Shown: in pieces, positions 29,389 through 38,081 of the stretch
How the letters are laid out: each line of letters opens with the position of its first letter
Numbering within the stretch: the first letter of the stretch is position 1
Assembly: GCF_024211275.1 (NCBI RefSeq)
Contig: NZ_JAMLDX010000013.1
Coordinates: 1-64,000 of the forward strand
DNA from: Sphingomonas tagetis
Lineage (GTDB): Bacteria; Pseudomonadota; Alphaproteobacteria; Sphingomonadales; Sphingomonadaceae
Direction: 5' to 3'
Length of the DNA: 64,000 nucleotides
Notes under the pieces: model-generated
Seen by the model: only the letters and a program-made list of their open reading frames with translations
Told to the model about the DNA's origin: nothing
The model's database searches: none
Program-made: the position numbers and the translations under genes

Positions 29389-29396
29389 GGTCTTCG

Positions 29397-29446
29397 GGCC
29401 TAAACAGCTTTAACTGGAACCCCCGGGCCATGGGTCCCGGTAGGCC
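29397..29446 (+). promoter_or_regulatory. hairpin in the rpsQ-rplN spacer
   Basis: GGCCTA (29397-29402) pairs with TAGGCC (29441-29446). Inside it CCGGG (29423-29427) pairs with CCCGG (29436-29440) directly stacked on the outer stem. It lies just before the rplN SD (GAGAAGGA) and may be an r-protein binding or pausing site. Confidence 0.35.
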
Positions 29447-29467
29447 GAGAGAGAAGGAACCGGATCG

Positions 29468-29836
29468 ATGATCCAGATGCAGTCCAATCTCGACGTCGCT
29501 GACAATAGCGGCGCGAAGCGGGTGCAGTGCATCAAGGTGCTGGGCGGGTCGAAGCGTCGCTTCGCCGGCGTGGGCGACGTCATCGTCGTCAGCATCAAGG
29601 AAGCACAGCCCCGCGGCAAGGTGAAGAAGGGTGACGTGCATCGCGCCGTCATCGTCCGCACCGCCAAGGACGTCCGCCGCGCCGATGGCTCGGTGATCCG
29701 CTTCGACGGCAATGCCGCCGTCCTGGTCAACAAGAACGAGGAGCCGATCGGCACCCGTATCTTTGGCCCGGTGGTCCGCGAGCTGCGCTCGAAGGGCTTT
29801 ATGAAGATCATTTCGCTCGCCCCCGAGGTGCTGTGA
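29468..29836 (+). CDS. rplN: 50S ribosomal protein L14
   Basis: A 122-aa protein starting [20 protein letters not shown] with the standard [11 protein letters not shown] and the C-terminal [16 protein letters not shown]. The stop overlaps the rplX ATG (TGATG). Confidence 0.97.
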   Translation: MIQMQSNLDVADNSGAKRVQCIKVLGGSKRRFAGVGDVIVVSIKEAQPRGKVKKGDVHRAVIVRTAKDVRRADGSVIRFDGNAAVLVNKNEEPIGTRIFGPVVRELRSKGFMKIISLAPEVL

Positions 29837-30153
29837 TGGCTGCTGCCAAGATCAAGAAGGGTGACACGGTCATCGTCCTGTCCGGCAAGGACAAGGGCAA
29901 GACCGGCGAAGTCACCAAGTCGCTGCCCAAGGACGGCAAGGTCGTCGTCGCCGGCGTCAACGTCGCCGTGCGCCACACCAAGCCGAGCCAGGGCGATCCG
30001 CAGGGCGGCCTCAAGCGCGCCGAAGCGCCGCTGCACGTCTCCAAGGTCGCGCATGTGACCAAGGACGGCAAGGCCACGCGCGTCCGCTTCGAGGAGCGCG
30101 ACGGCAAGAAGGTCCGCGTCGCCGTCAAGACCGGGGAGGTCATCAATGGCTGA
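29836..30153 (+). CDS. rplX: 50S ribosomal protein L24
   Basis: A 105-aa KOW-fold assembly protein ([19 protein letters not shown]). The ATG at 29836 overlaps the rplN stop; a GTG three bases earlier is less likely. The stop overlaps rplE by 8 bases. Confidence 0.97.
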   Translation: MAAAKIKKGDTVIVLSGKDKGKTGEVTKSLPKDGKVVVAGVNVAVRHTKPSQGDPQGGLKRAEAPLHVSKVAHVTKDGKATRVRFEERDGKKVRVAVKTGEVING

Positions 30154-30730
30154 TTCCTACACGCCGCGCATGCGCAAGATGTATGACGAGACCATCGCCA
30201 AGGCGATGACCGAGAAGTTCGGTTACAAGAACGTCATGGAAGTGCCGAAGATCTCGAAGATCGTGCTCAACATGGGCGTCGGCGAAGCGACCCAGGACAA
30301 GAAGAAGGTCGAGAGCGCAGCCCAGGAAATGGAGCTGATCGCCGGCCAGAAGCCTGTCGTCACCAAGGCGAAGAAGTCGATCGCGCAGTTCAAGCTGCGC
30401 GAGGGCATGGCGATCGGCTGCAAGGTCACGCTGCGCCGCGAGCGGATGTACGAGTTTCTCGACCGCTTCATCACGATCGCGCTGCCGCGCGTTCGCGACT
30501 TCCGCGGCCTGAACGACAAGTCGTTCGACGGCCGGGGCAACTATGCCTGCGGCATCAAGGAACAGATCGTGTTCCCCGAGATCAACTATGACCGCATCGA
30601 CAAGGTGCGCGGCATGGACGTGATCGTGACCACCACCGCCAACACCGACGAAGAAGCTCGCGAGCTCCTCCGTCTCTTCGGTTTCCCGTTCCCCATCGAG
30701 GCGGACGGCGAAGCGAAGCAGGCAGCGTAA
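30146..30730 (+). CDS. rplE: 50S ribosomal protein L5
   Basis: A 194-aa 5S-rRNA-binding protein with [41 protein letters not shown] and [15 protein letters not shown] short Ala/Glu tail extends it beyond the usual 179 residues. Confidence 0.97.
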   Translation: MADSYTPRMRKMYDETIAKAMTEKFGYKNVMEVPKISKIVLNMGVGEATQDKKKVESAAQEMELIAGQKPVVTKAKKSIAQFKLREGMAIGCKVTLRRERMYEFLDRFITIALPRVRDFRGLNDKSFDGRGNYACGIKEQIVFPEINYDRIDKVRGMDVIVTTTANTDEEARELLRLFGFPFPIEADGEAKQAA

Positions 30731-30749
30731 GGGAAAGAGAACTTAAGTC

Positions 30750-31055
30750 ATGGCGAAACTGAGTTCCGTGAACAAGAACGAGCGTCGCAAGCAGCTGGTG
30801 AAGAAGTACGCCGGCAAATATGCGAAGCTGAAGGCGATTGCGAACGACAAGTCGCTCGACGACACCGAGCGTCTGATCGCACGTCTCAAGATGGCCGAGA
30901 TTCCCCGCAACGGGAACCCGACCCGCATCCGCAACCGGTGCGAGCTCACCGGCCGTCCGCGCGGCTACTACCGCAAGTTCCGTCTCGCACGCGTCATGCT
31001 GCGCGATCTGGCCAACAAGGGCCTGATCCCCGGCGTCACGAAGTCGAGCTGGTAA
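30750..31055 (+). CDS. rpsN: 30S ribosomal protein S14, zinc-free type
   Basis: A 101-aa long-form S14. It has the [20 protein letters not shown] signature but lacks the paired CXXC motifs of the zinc-binding short form. Confidence 0.97.
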   Translation: MAKLSSVNKNERRKQLVKKYAGKYAKLKAIANDKSLDDTERLIARLKMAEIPRNGNPTRIRNRCELTGRPRGYYRKFRLARVMLRDLANKGLIPGVTKSSW

Positions 31056-31067
31056 GGGCATACGAAG

Positions 31068-31463
31068 ATGGCATTGACCGATCCCCTGGGTGATATGCTC
31101 ACCCGCATCCGCAACGGCCAGCGCGCGCGCAAGGACAGCGTCCTGACGCCAGCGTCGAAGTTGCGTGCCCGCGTGCTCGACGTGCTCCAGCGCGAAGGCT
31201 ATATCCGTGGCTACAGCGAAGAGCAGATGGGCCCCGCGGCCGGCATCCGCATCGAGCTGAAGTATTTCGAGGGCCAGCCCGCGATCAAGTCGATCGCGCG
31301 CGTCTCGAAGCCTGGCCGCCGCGTCTATTCGGGCTCGAAGGAGCTGCCGCGCGTCCGCAACGGCCTCGGCATCACGATCGTCTCGACGCCTCGCGGCGTT
31401 CTGTCCGACGCCGAAGCGCGCGACCAGAATGTCGGCGGCGAAGTGCTGGCGGAGGTGTTCTGA
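31068..31463 (+). CDS. rpsH: 30S ribosomal protein S8
   Basis: A 131-aa protein starting [18 protein letters not shown], with the C-terminal [16 protein letters not shown]. In E. coli S8 represses the spc operon; no obvious S8 site was identified here. The stop shares a base with the rplF start. Confidence 0.97.
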   Translation: MALTDPLGDMLTRIRNGQRARKDSVLTPASKLRARVLDVLQREGYIRGYSEEQMGPAAGIRIELKYFEGQPAIKSIARVSKPGRRVYSGSKELPRVRNGLGITIVSTPRGVLSDAEARDQNVGGEVLAEVF

Positions 31464-31996
31464 TGAGCCGTACCGGAAAGAAGCCGATCCCCGTTCCCGC
31501 CGGCGTCACCGCCAGCGTCGAGGGCGGTGTGGTCAGCGTGAAGGGGCCGAAGGGCACCCTCACCATGCCGGCGTCGGACGACATCTCCTATGAGATGGGC
31601 GACGGCGTGCTGGTGGTAAAGCCGGCCAACGACACCAAGCGCGCCAAGGCGTTCTGGGGCATGCAGCGCACGCTGGTCCAGAATCTGGTGACCGGGGTGA
31701 CCGAGGGCTTCACCAAGAAGCTGCTGATCACCGGCGTCGGTTATCGCGCCAACGCGCAGGGCCGCAAGCTGAAGCTTCAGCTGGGCTATTCGCATGACGT
31801 CGATCTGGACGTGCCGGAAGGTGTGGAGGTCAAGACCCCCGACCAGACGACCGTCGAGATCTCGGGCAACGACAAGCAGGCCGTCGGCCAGTTTGCCGCG
31901 GAAATCCGTCGCTGGCGTAAGCCCGAGCCGTACAAGGGCAAGGGCATCAAGTACGAGGGCGAGTTCATCTTCCGCAAGGAAGGGAAGAAGAAGTAA
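31463..31996 (+). CDS. rplF: 50S ribosomal protein L6
   Basis: A 177-aa protein with two repeated L6 domains, [11 protein letters not shown] at the start and [13 protein letters not shown] near the end. One-base overlaps link it to rpsH and rplR. Confidence 0.97.
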   Translation: MSRTGKKPIPVPAGVTASVEGGVVSVKGPKGTLTMPASDDISYEMGDGVLVVKPANDTKRAKAFWGMQRTLVQNLVTGVTEGFTKKLLITGVGYRANAQGRKLKLQLGYSHDVDLDVPEGVEVKTPDQTTVEISGNDKQAVGQFAAEIRRWRKPEPYKGKGIKYEGEFIFRKEGKKK

Positions 31997-32352
31997 TGAG
32001 CAAGGGTCTCTCTCTCTTCGAGAAGCGGCGCCGCCGCAATCGTACCGCGCTCAAGGCGCGCGCTGGCAGCCGTCCGCGGCTCTCGGTGCATCGCTCGGGC
32101 AAGCACATCTACGTCCAGGTGATCGACGACGCGCAGGGCAAGACCCTCGCCGCCGCTTCGACGCTGGAGAAGGACGTGCGCGGCTCGACCGGCGCGAACG
32201 TCGATGCGGCCAAGGCCGTCGGCCTGCGCATCGCGGAAGCGGCCAAGAAGGCCGGCGTGACGCAGGTGGTGTTTGACCGTGGCGGTTTCCTGTTCCACGG
32301 CCGGGTCAAGGCGCTGGCGGATGCCGCCCGTGAAGGCGGATTGGAGTTCTAA
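31996..32352 (+). CDS. rplR: 50S ribosomal protein L18
   Basis: A 118-aa 5S-rRNA-binding protein with [19 protein letters not shown] and [19 protein letters not shown], standard for L18. rpsE begins one base after its stop. Confidence 0.97.
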   Translation: MSKGLSLFEKRRRRNRTALKARAGSRPRLSVHRSGKHIYVQVIDDAQGKTLAAASTLEKDVRGSTGANVDAAKAVGLRIAEAAKKAGVTQVVFDRGGFLFHGRVKALADAAREGGLEF

Positions 32353-32353
32353 G

Positions 32354-33076
32354 ATGGCGGATGAAATCAACACGACCGAGGCTCCGGTCGAAGCCGCTGC
32401 CGCTCCCGATGCAGGCGCACCGCGCGGTGGCCGTGGCGGTCGTGGCCGTGGTGGCCCCGGCGGCGGCAACAACAATCGTGGCGGCCGTGACAACCGTGGC
32501 GGTCGCGACAATCGCGGCCGTGGCGGTCCCGGCAACGACGATGGCGGCGAGGAGCTGATCGAGAAGCTGGTCCACATCAACCGCGTTTCGAAGACGGTGA
32601 AGGGCGGCAAGCGCTTCGGCTTCGCGGCGCTGGTCGTCGTGGGCGATGGCAAGGGCCGCGTCGGCTTCGGTCATGGCAAGGCGCGCGAAGTGCCGGAAGC
32701 CATTTCGAAGGCGACCGCCGCTGCCAAGAAGAAGATGGTCCGCGTGCCGCTGCGCGAGGGCCGGACGCTGCACCATGACGGTCAGGGCCATTTCGGCGCT
32801 GGCTTGGTGACGCTCCGCTCGGCCCCTGCCGGTACCGGCATCATCGCCGGCGGCCCGATGCGCGCCGTCTTCGAGAGCCTGGGCGTTCACGACGTGGTGA
32901 CCAAGTCGGTCGGCACCTCGAACCCCTACAACATGATCCGCGCGACCTTCGAGGCGCTGGGCGACCAGACCTCGCCGAAGGCGGTGGCGCAGCGTCGCGG
33001 CAAGAAGATCGCCGATCTGCTGGGCCGTGGCGGCTCGCAGGCCGCCGAGGCCGAAGCCGCGGCGATCACGGAGTAA
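32354..33076 (+). CDS. rpsE: 30S ribosomal protein S5 with RGG-rich extension
   Basis: A 240-aa S5. The conserved protein begins near residue 66 ([15 protein letters not shown]) and continues with [17 protein letters not shown]. Ahead of it is an extension of about 60 residues: an acidic/Ala part (1-22), then RGG/RGR repeats with Asn and Gly (about 24-62). E. coli S5 (167 aa) lacks this. The extension is encoded in frame from the ATG at 32354, directly after rplR, and shows no sign of frameshift. RGG boxes bind RNA in other proteins; a role here is inference. Confidence 0.95.
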   Translation: MADEINTTEAPVEAAAAPDAGAPRGGRGGRGRGGPGGGNNNRGGRDNRGGRDNRGRGGPGNDDGGEELIEKLVHINRVSKTVKGGKRFGFAALVVVGDGKGRVGFGHGKAREVPEAISKATAAAKKKMVRVPLREGRTLHHDGQGHFGAGLVTLRSAPAGTGIIAGGPMRAVFESLGVHDVVTKSVGTSNPYNMIRATFEALGDQTSPKAVAQRRGKKIADLLGRGGSQAAEAEAAAITE

Positions 33077-33081
33077 TCGAC

Positions 33082-33261
33082 ATGGCGACCATCAAGATCA
33101 AGCAGACCGGTTCGCCGATCCGCCGCGTCAAGGAACAGCGCGCGACCCTGGTCGGCCTGGGCCTGAACAAGATGCACAAGGTCAGCGAGCTGGAGGATAC
33201 CCCTTCGGTTCGCGGCATGATCCGTGCGGTGCATCACATGGTCGAGGTGATCGAGGACTAA
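33082..33261 (+). CDS. rpmD: 50S ribosomal protein L30
   Basis: A 59-aa protein, [15 protein letters not shown] at the start and the conserved [17 protein letters not shown] core. It sits 5 bases after rpsE. A terminator-like hairpin follows before rplO. Confidence 0.95.
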   Translation: MATIKIKQTGSPIRRVKEQRATLVGLGLNKMHKVSELEDTPSVRGMIRAVHHMVEVIED

Positions 33262-33297
33262 GGTCCCCGGCGCCTTTCCAGGTGACAAGTTTAGGGG

Positions 33298-33353
33298 AGG
33301 GGGCTATCGGCCCCCTTTCCGATTTTCGGAAATCACCCGTTGCGGGCGATTTC
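33298..33353 (+). promoter_or_regulatory. two hairpins between rpmD and rplO
   Basis: AGGGGGC (33298-33304) pairs with GCCCCCT (33310-33316) and is followed by TT, CCGATTTT: a terminator-like element inside the spc operon. A second hairpin pairs GAAATC (33329-33334) with GATTTC (33348-33353) and CCCG with CGGG inside it. Readthrough must occur for rplO to be made from the upstream promoter, so this is likely an attenuator or processing site. Confidence 0.45.
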
Positions 33354-33384
33354 AGCGCGACAAAAGCGAAAGCGAGTGCACGAC

Positions 33385-33921
33385 ATGAAACTGAACGACA
33401 TCAAGGACAATGATGGCGCCCGCAAGGGCCGGATGCGCGTCGGACGCGGCATCGGCTCGGGCAAGGGCAAGACCGCGGGCCGCGGCCAGAAGGGCGCCAA
33501 GGCGCGCTCGGGCGTCGCGATCAACGGCTTCGAGGGCGGTCAGATGCCGCTCCACATGCGCATCCCGAAGCGCGGCTTCAACAACCCGAACGGCAAGGAC
33601 TATGCCGAGGTCAATCTGGGCATGATCCAGAAGCTGGTCGACGCCGGCAAGCTGACCGCGACCGACATCGATCACGCAGCGCTGCAGGCCGTCGGTCTGG
33701 CGCGCGGCGGCAAGAACGGTGTCCGCCTGCTCGGCAAGGGCGAGTTCTCGGCGAAGCTCAGCTTCACCGTCGCCGGCGCGTCGAAGGGCGCGATCGAGGC
33801 GGTCGAGAAGGCCGGCGGCAGCGTGACGATCCCCGAGATCGTGCCGGCTGCCGACAAGCATGCCGCGAAGCATCGCTCGGTGCAGAAGGTCATCGCCGCC
33901 AAGAAGGCCGGTAAGGCTTAA
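33385..33921 (+). CDS. rplO: 50S ribosomal protein L15
   Basis: A 178-aa protein with [20 protein letters not shown], the Gly-rich [18 protein letters not shown] and [15 protein letters not shown]. Normal length. Separated from rpmD by 123 nt of structured spacer. Confidence 0.97.
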   Translation: MKLNDIKDNDGARKGRMRVGRGIGSGKGKTAGRGQKGAKARSGVAINGFEGGQMPLHMRIPKRGFNNPNGKDYAEVNLGMIQKLVDAGKLTATDIDHAALQAVGLARGGKNGVRLLGKGEFSAKLSFTVAGASKGAIEAVEKAGGSVTIPEIVPAADKHAAKHRSVQKVIAAKKAGKA

Positions 33922-33966
33922 GCCTCTCCGGGCCTGACTTAACTGTGGACGGGGCGATGCGCCGCA

Positions 33967-33994
33967 TTGCCCTGATCCGACAGTAACCTATATG
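33967..33994 (+). promoter_or_regulatory. possible secY-adk promoter
   Basis: TTGCCC (33967-33972), a 16-bp spacer and TATATG (33989-33994) lie 60 bp before secY. The -10 element is good and the -35 is partial, so secY-adk may have its own promoter in addition to spc readthrough. Confidence 0.4.
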
Positions 33995-34053
33995 GGCGGC
34001 GGGGTAGCGGCATACGCTTCTCCGCCGCTTTGGTTTCCAGGATAATCGCGCAC

Positions 34054-35418
34054 ATGGCATCCGCAGCCGATCAACTCGCCTCCGGGCTCAACCTGTCCAA
34101 GTTCGGACAGGCCACCGAACTCAAGAAGCGCCTGTGGTTCACGCTCGGCGCGCTGATCATCTTCCGGATGCTGAGCTATGTGCCGCTGCCGGGCGTCGAT
34201 CCGACTCAGCTCGGTCTGCTGGCGCAGCGCACGCAGGGCGGCGTGCTCGATTTCTTCAACACCTTCTCGGGCGGCGCGCTGGAGCGCATGTCGGTCATCG
34301 CGCTCGGCGTGATGCCCTACATCACCGCCTCGATCGTCGTGCAGCTGGCGACCTCGCTGTCGCCGCAGCTCGCCGCGATCAAGAAGGAAGGCGAGAGCGG
34401 GCGCAAGAAGCTCAACCAGTACACCCGCTACGGCACCGTCGCGCTGACCGCGGTGCAGGGCTATGTCATCGCCGTGGGGCTCGAGACGCTGGGCGCGACC
34501 CAGGGCCTCGCCCCGGTGGTCGAGCCTGGCATGCTGTTCCGCGTCGCCGCGGTGATCTCGCTGATCGGCGGCACGATGTTCCTGATGTGGCTGGGTGAGC
34601 AGATCACCAGCCGCGGCGTCGGCAACGGCATTTCGCTGATCATCATGGCCGGCATCGTCGCGCATCTGCCGACGACGCTGGTCCAGCTGTTCGAAGGCGG
34701 CCGCACCGGTTCGATGAACCCCGTGACGCTCGTCGCGATCATGGCCGCGGTCGCGGGCCTCGTCCTGTTCATCTGCTTCATGGAGCGCGCCCAGCGCCGC
34801 ATCCTGATCCAGTATCCCAAGCGTCAGACGCAGCGCGGTGTCCAGTCGGAGCGCAGCCACCTGCCGCTTAAGATCAACACCGCCGGCGTGATTCCGCCGA
34901 TCTTCGCGTCGTCGCTGCTGTTGATGCCGCTGACGATCAGCCAGTTTGCGGGGCAGCAGCAGGCGGGCGCGGGCTGGTGGGGTGACTTCATCATCACCGT
35001 CAACCAGTACCTCCAGCACGGCAGCCTCGTGTACATGCTGCTCTATGGCGCGGGCATCATCTTCTTCTCGTTCTTCTACACCGCAGTGGTGTTCAACCCC
35101 GAGGAGACGGCGGACAACCTCAAGCGCTATGGCGGGTTCATCCCCGGCATCCGCCCGGGCAAGAATACCGAGGCCTATTTCGATTATGTGCTGACGCGCA
35201 TCACCGTGATCGGCGCGGCGTATCTCACGATCATCTGTCTGCTGCCCGAGTATCTCGTCTCCGCCCTGGCGATTCCTTTCTATCTTGGCGGAACGAGCTT
35301 GCTCATCGTCGTCAACGTGACCATGGACACGGTGACTCAGATCCAGTCGCACCTGCTGGCGCACCAGTATGGCGACCTGATCAAGAAGGCGAAGTTGAAG
35401 GGCGGCCGTCTCCGCTAA
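34054..35418 (+). CDS. secY: protein translocase subunit SecY
   Basis: A 454-aa inner-membrane channel protein with ten transmembrane helices. Typical segments are GVMPYITASIVVQL, LWLGEQITSRGVGNGISL, the FYTAVVFNPEETADNLKRYGGF loop and PGKNTEAYFDYVLTRIT. The ATG at 34054 gives the standard cytoplasmic N-terminus. adk follows after 25 bp. Confidence 0.97.
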   Translation: MASAADQLASGLNLSKFGQATELKKRLWFTLGALIIFRMLSYVPLPGVDPTQLGLLAQRTQGGVLDFFNTFSGGALERMSVIALGVMPYITASIVVQLATSLSPQLAAIKKEGESGRKKLNQYTRYGTVALTAVQGYVIAVGLETLGATQGLAPVVEPGMLFRVAAVISLIGGTMFLMWLGEQITSRGVGNGISLIIMAGIVAHLPTTLVQLFEGGRTGSMNPVTLVAIMAAVAGLVLFICFMERAQRRILIQYPKRQTQRGVQSERSHLPLKINTAGVIPPIFASSLLLMPLTISQFAGQQQAGAGWWGDFIITVNQYLQHGSLVYMLLYGAGIIFFSFFYTAVVFNPEETADNLKRYGGFIPGIRPGKNTEAYFDYVLTRITVIGAAYLTIICLLPEYLVSALAIPFYLGGTSLLIVVNVTMDTVTQIQSHLLAHQYGDLIKKAKLKGGRLR

Positions 35419-35443
35419 GGGGCGGCAACAGAGGGGAAGTCTG

Positions 35444-36097
35444 TTGAACATCATCCTGTTGGGGCCTCCTGGGGCCGGCAAGGGCACCCAGGCGTCGCGG
35501 CTCGAGGACGAGCGCGGCATGGTCCAGCTGTCGACCGGCGACATGCTGCGCGCCGCGGTCAAGGCCGGCACCCCGGTCGGTCTCAAGGCCAAGGCCGTGA
35601 TGGAAGCCGGCGAGCTGGTCAGCGACGAGATCGTCAGCGGAATCATCGGCGAGCGGCTCGACGAGCTGGGCGACGAGACCGGCGCGATCTTCGACGGCTA
35701 TCCTCGCACCGCGCCGCAGGCCGCATCGCTCGACACCATCCTCGCCGAACGTGGCCGCACGCTCGACCATGTGATCGAGCTGGTGGTGGACGAAGACGCG
35801 CTGGTCGAGCGCATCACCGGCCGCTTCACCTGCGCCAGCTGCGGCGAGGGCTATCACGACAAGTTCAAGCTGCCCGCGGTCGCCGAGACTTGCGACCAGT
35901 GCGGCGCGCATGAGTTCAAGCGCCGTCCCGACGACAATGAGGAAACGGTGCGCACGCGCATGACCGAATACCGCGCCAAGACTGCGCCGATCCTGCCGAT
36001 CTACGAAGCGCGCGGGCTGGTGAAGCGCGTGGACGGCATGGCGGACATCGCGCACGTCACCGACGCGATCGAGGCGATCCTCGACGGGCGGGGGTGA
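35444..36097 (+). CDS. adk: adenylate kinase with Cys4 LID
   Basis: A 217-aa enzyme (ATP + AMP to 2 ADP). P-loop GPPGAGKGTQ at 7-16 and the LID domain are present. The LID has four cysteines, Cys130, 133, 150 and 153 (TCASC and TCDQC), the zinc-binding arrangement common in Gram-positives and present in some alphaproteobacteria. The start is a TTG at 35444 with GAGGGGAAG upstream; LNIILLGPPGAGKGT is the expected N-terminus. The usual next genes rpsM, rpsK and rpoA are not here. Confidence 0.96.
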   Translation: MNIILLGPPGAGKGTQASRLEDERGMVQLSTGDMLRAAVKAGTPVGLKAKAVMEAGELVSDEIVSGIIGERLDELGDETGAIFDGYPRTAPQAASLDTILAERGRTLDHVIELVVDEDALVERITGRFTCASCGEGYHDKFKLPAVAETCDQCGAHEFKRRPDDNEETVRTRMTEYRAKTAPILPIYEARGLVKRVDGMADIAHVTDAIEAILDGRG

Positions 36098-36118
36098 ACT
36101 GAGGCGGTCTGCGCCGGT

Positions 36119-36670
36119 CTAGCCGGCCAGCCGCATCAGCAGCGCTTGTGCCAGCACCAGCGAATGCGCATCGCGCAGCTCGCCTTCGGCCACCATCTCG
36201 CGCAGCCGGTCGAAGCTGATTTCGTGCGTCTGGATATGCTCATGCTCACCCTCGGCGCCGCCACCGGGGCCGATGCGGTCGCCCGCGCGATATTCGGCAA
36301 GGTACAGGTGCACCCGCTCGGTCGACACCGAAGGCATCGACCACACTGACGCCACCGGAACCAGCGCGCCCAGCCTAAGGCCTGCTTCCTCGAGCGCTTC
36401 CTGACGCACCTGGTCGTCCGGCGCGGCGCTTTCGAGCATTCCTGCGATCGTTTCGAGCAGCGGCGGCTCGCCGGCCGCGATCACGGCGGCGCGCGGCTGC
36501 GAAATCAGCAGCACGCAGCGGCGCTCGAGGTCATAGGGCAGCACCGCGACGGCGGAGCCGTTGTCGAGCAAATGCCGCTCGGCCAATGCGCCGTCCGCCA
36601 TCGTCAGTTCGAGACGATAGAAGCGGTACCAATTGTCATAGACCAGCGTCTGCCGGGTGATCGTCGCCAT
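36119..36670 (-). CDS. NUDIX hydrolase, NudK-like
   Basis: A 183-aa NUDIX protein of the ADP-ribose/GDP-mannose pyrophosphatase (NudK) subgroup. The NUDIX helix reads GMLESAAPDDQVRQEALEEAG. The catalytic EALEEAG is kept, but the family's first Glu is Ala and the Arg before the EA is Gln. NudK itself also departs from the classic box at the Arg position. It lies 50 bp downstream of the ornithine-decarboxylase-like gene in the same direction. Activity is likely but the substrate is uncertain. Confidence 0.85.
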   Translation of the reverse strand: MATITRQTLVYDNWYRFYRLELTMADGALAERHLLDNGSAVAVLPYDLERRCVLLISQPRAAVIAAGEPPLLETIAGMLESAAPDDQVRQEALEEAGLRLGALVPVASVWSMPSVSTERVHLYLAEYRAGDRIGPGGGAEGEHEHIQTHEISFDRLREMVAEGELRDAHSLVLAQALLMRLAG

Positions 36671-36720
36671 GCCGGCCGCCTAACGAACCCCGGAGGGATT
36701 CGCCAGACGGCCAGATGGGA

Positions 36721-37935
36721 TCAACGCCGCGCGCGGCGCTTGAACTGGTCGAGGCTCACGACATTGCTCGGCCGCTCGATCGCGATGCCCGAATAGAGCG
36801 TCGCCATCGGCTCGTCGGTGACTTCGTGCACCGCATCGGCGCCAAAGCCGTTGAACGCGGTCCGCATCGCGCAGCCATAGGCGCCGAGCATGCCGACTTC
36901 GATATAGTCGCCGGCCTGAACGTCCGCCGGCAGCTCGAACGGGCCGGCCATATGGTCCATGTCGTCGCAGGTCGGGCCATAGAAGCTGAACGCCTCGGTC
37001 TCGCCCGCCGCTTCGCCCGCGTCACGCAGCAGCGTCACCGGGAAACGCCAGCCGACATGCGCCGCATCGAACAGCGCGCCATAGGCGCCATCGTTGATGT
37101 ACAGCTCTTCGCCGCGGCGCTTCTCGACGCGCACGATCAGGCTCGAATATTCGGCGCACAGCGCACGGCCCGGCTCGCACCACAATTCCGCGCTGTACGA
37201 GATCGGCAGATTCTCGAACGCGTTGTGAATCACGCCGAAATAGGCTTCGAGCGGCGGCGGCTCCATGCCGGGATAGCTCGACGGAAACCCGCCGCCGACA
37301 TCGACGATGTCGACCGTGACCGACGACGCCACGATCGCCGCGCGCACGCGCTCCATCGCCTCGGCATAGGCTGCCGGGGTCATCGCCTGCGAACCGACAT
37401 GGAAGCAGATGCCGAGCGCGTCCGCCGCCTGGCGGGTGGCGACCAGCAAGTCCGCGACATCCTCGGGCTCCGCGCCGAACTTGGCGGCGAGGCTGAGCTT
37501 GGAATGATCCGACGACACGCGGATGCGCACGCACAAATTGAGGTCGGCCGCGTTACGAGTCGCGCGGACGATCTTCTCCAGCTCGTCCATCGTGTCGAGG
37601 CTGAAGGTGCGGACGCCGTGGACGAAATAGGCTTCCTCGATCGCTTCCTCGGCCTTGACCGGGTGCATGAAGCACAGGGTCGCCTTGGGCAGCGTGCGGC
37701 GCGCCATGCGCACCTCACCGATCGACGCGACGTCATAATGCGTCACGCCGGCGTCCCACAGGATCTGCAGGAGCTCGGGGGAAGGATTGGCCTTGACGGC
37801 GTACATCGTCGTCCCCGGAAACTTCTCGACGAAGAATCGGGCTGCTCGCTTTGCTGCGTGCGGACGAACGAGCGTTACCGGCTCGACGGGACGAAGGGCT
37901 TTCGCTAGCCCGAGCGCGCTATGATGCTTGTGCAA
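36721..37935 (-). CDS. type III PLP-dependent decarboxylase, ornithine decarboxylase-like
   Basis: A 404-aa alanine-racemase-fold decarboxylase, likely making putrescine from ornithine (or cadaverine from lysine). PLP-Lys48 is in MYAVKANP; other motifs are HVGSQ, VDVGGGFPS, CEPGRA and the catalytic Cys323 in YGPTCDDMD. The start is taken as a TTG at 37935: GGAGG lies 9 nt upstream and the protein then opens LHKHHSALGLAKALRP. An ATG at 37977 would place that SD inside the coding region. ODC versus lysine decarboxylase cannot be settled by eye. Confidence 0.88.
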   Translation of the reverse strand: MHKHHSALGLAKALRPVEPVTLVRPHAAKRAARFFVEKFPGTTMYAVKANPSPELLQILWDAGVTHYDVASIGEVRMARRTLPKATLCFMHPVKAEEAIEEAYFVHGVRTFSLDTMDELEKIVRATRNAADLNLCVRIRVSSDHSKLSLAAKFGAEPEDVADLLVATRQAADALGICFHVGSQAMTPAAYAEAMERVRAAIVASSVTVDIVDVGGGFPSSYPGMEPPPLEAYFGVIHNAFENLPISYSAELWCEPGRALCAEYSSLIVRVEKRRGEELYINDGAYGALFDAAHVGWRFPVTLLRDAGEAAGETEAFSFYGPTCDDMDHMAGPFELPADVQAGDYIEVGMLGAYGCAMRTAFNGFGADAVHEVTDEPMATLYSGIAIERPSNVVSLDQFKRRARR

Positions 37936-38009
37936 CTCAAGGGACCTCCAATTGCCTTGCGGCATACGGTGAAACACTGCCTTGCGGTGGAAGTCCCATG
38001 GGGCAGCGG
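37936..38009 (-). promoter_or_regulatory. short structured leader of the decarboxylase gene
   Basis: In the transcript CCGCAAGGCA occurs twice, 25 nt apart (complement of 37978-37987 and 37953-37962). The copy next to the SD forms TGCC-GCAA-GGCA, a hairpin with a GNRA tetraloop, directly before GGAGG. Leaders upstream of polyamine-gene decarboxylases are known in alphaproteobacteria (speF RNA); whether this is one is untested. Confidence 0.4.
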
Positions 38010-38015
38010 AGGGGT

Positions 38016-38044
38016 CATTTAGGGTCGGGGGTCCCCCTTGTAAA
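38016..38044 (-). promoter_or_regulatory. promoter of the decarboxylase gene
   Basis: On the minus strand TTTACA (complement of 38039-38044), a 17-bp spacer and TAAATG (complement of 38016-38021). The spacer contains GGGGGACCCCC. Start near 38009 gives a leader of about 75 nt. Confidence 0.45.
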
Positions 38045-38081
38045 GTGATTCGGGGGTCCAGCCAGTGAAGCGGGGTGATCA

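Noticed and set aside
38025..38059. Direct repeat TCGGGGGTCC 25 bp apart upstream of the Ser/Thr dehydratase.
   Set aside because: Recorded only as a possible operator; it overlaps the decarboxylase promoter spacer and nothing ties it to a regulator.
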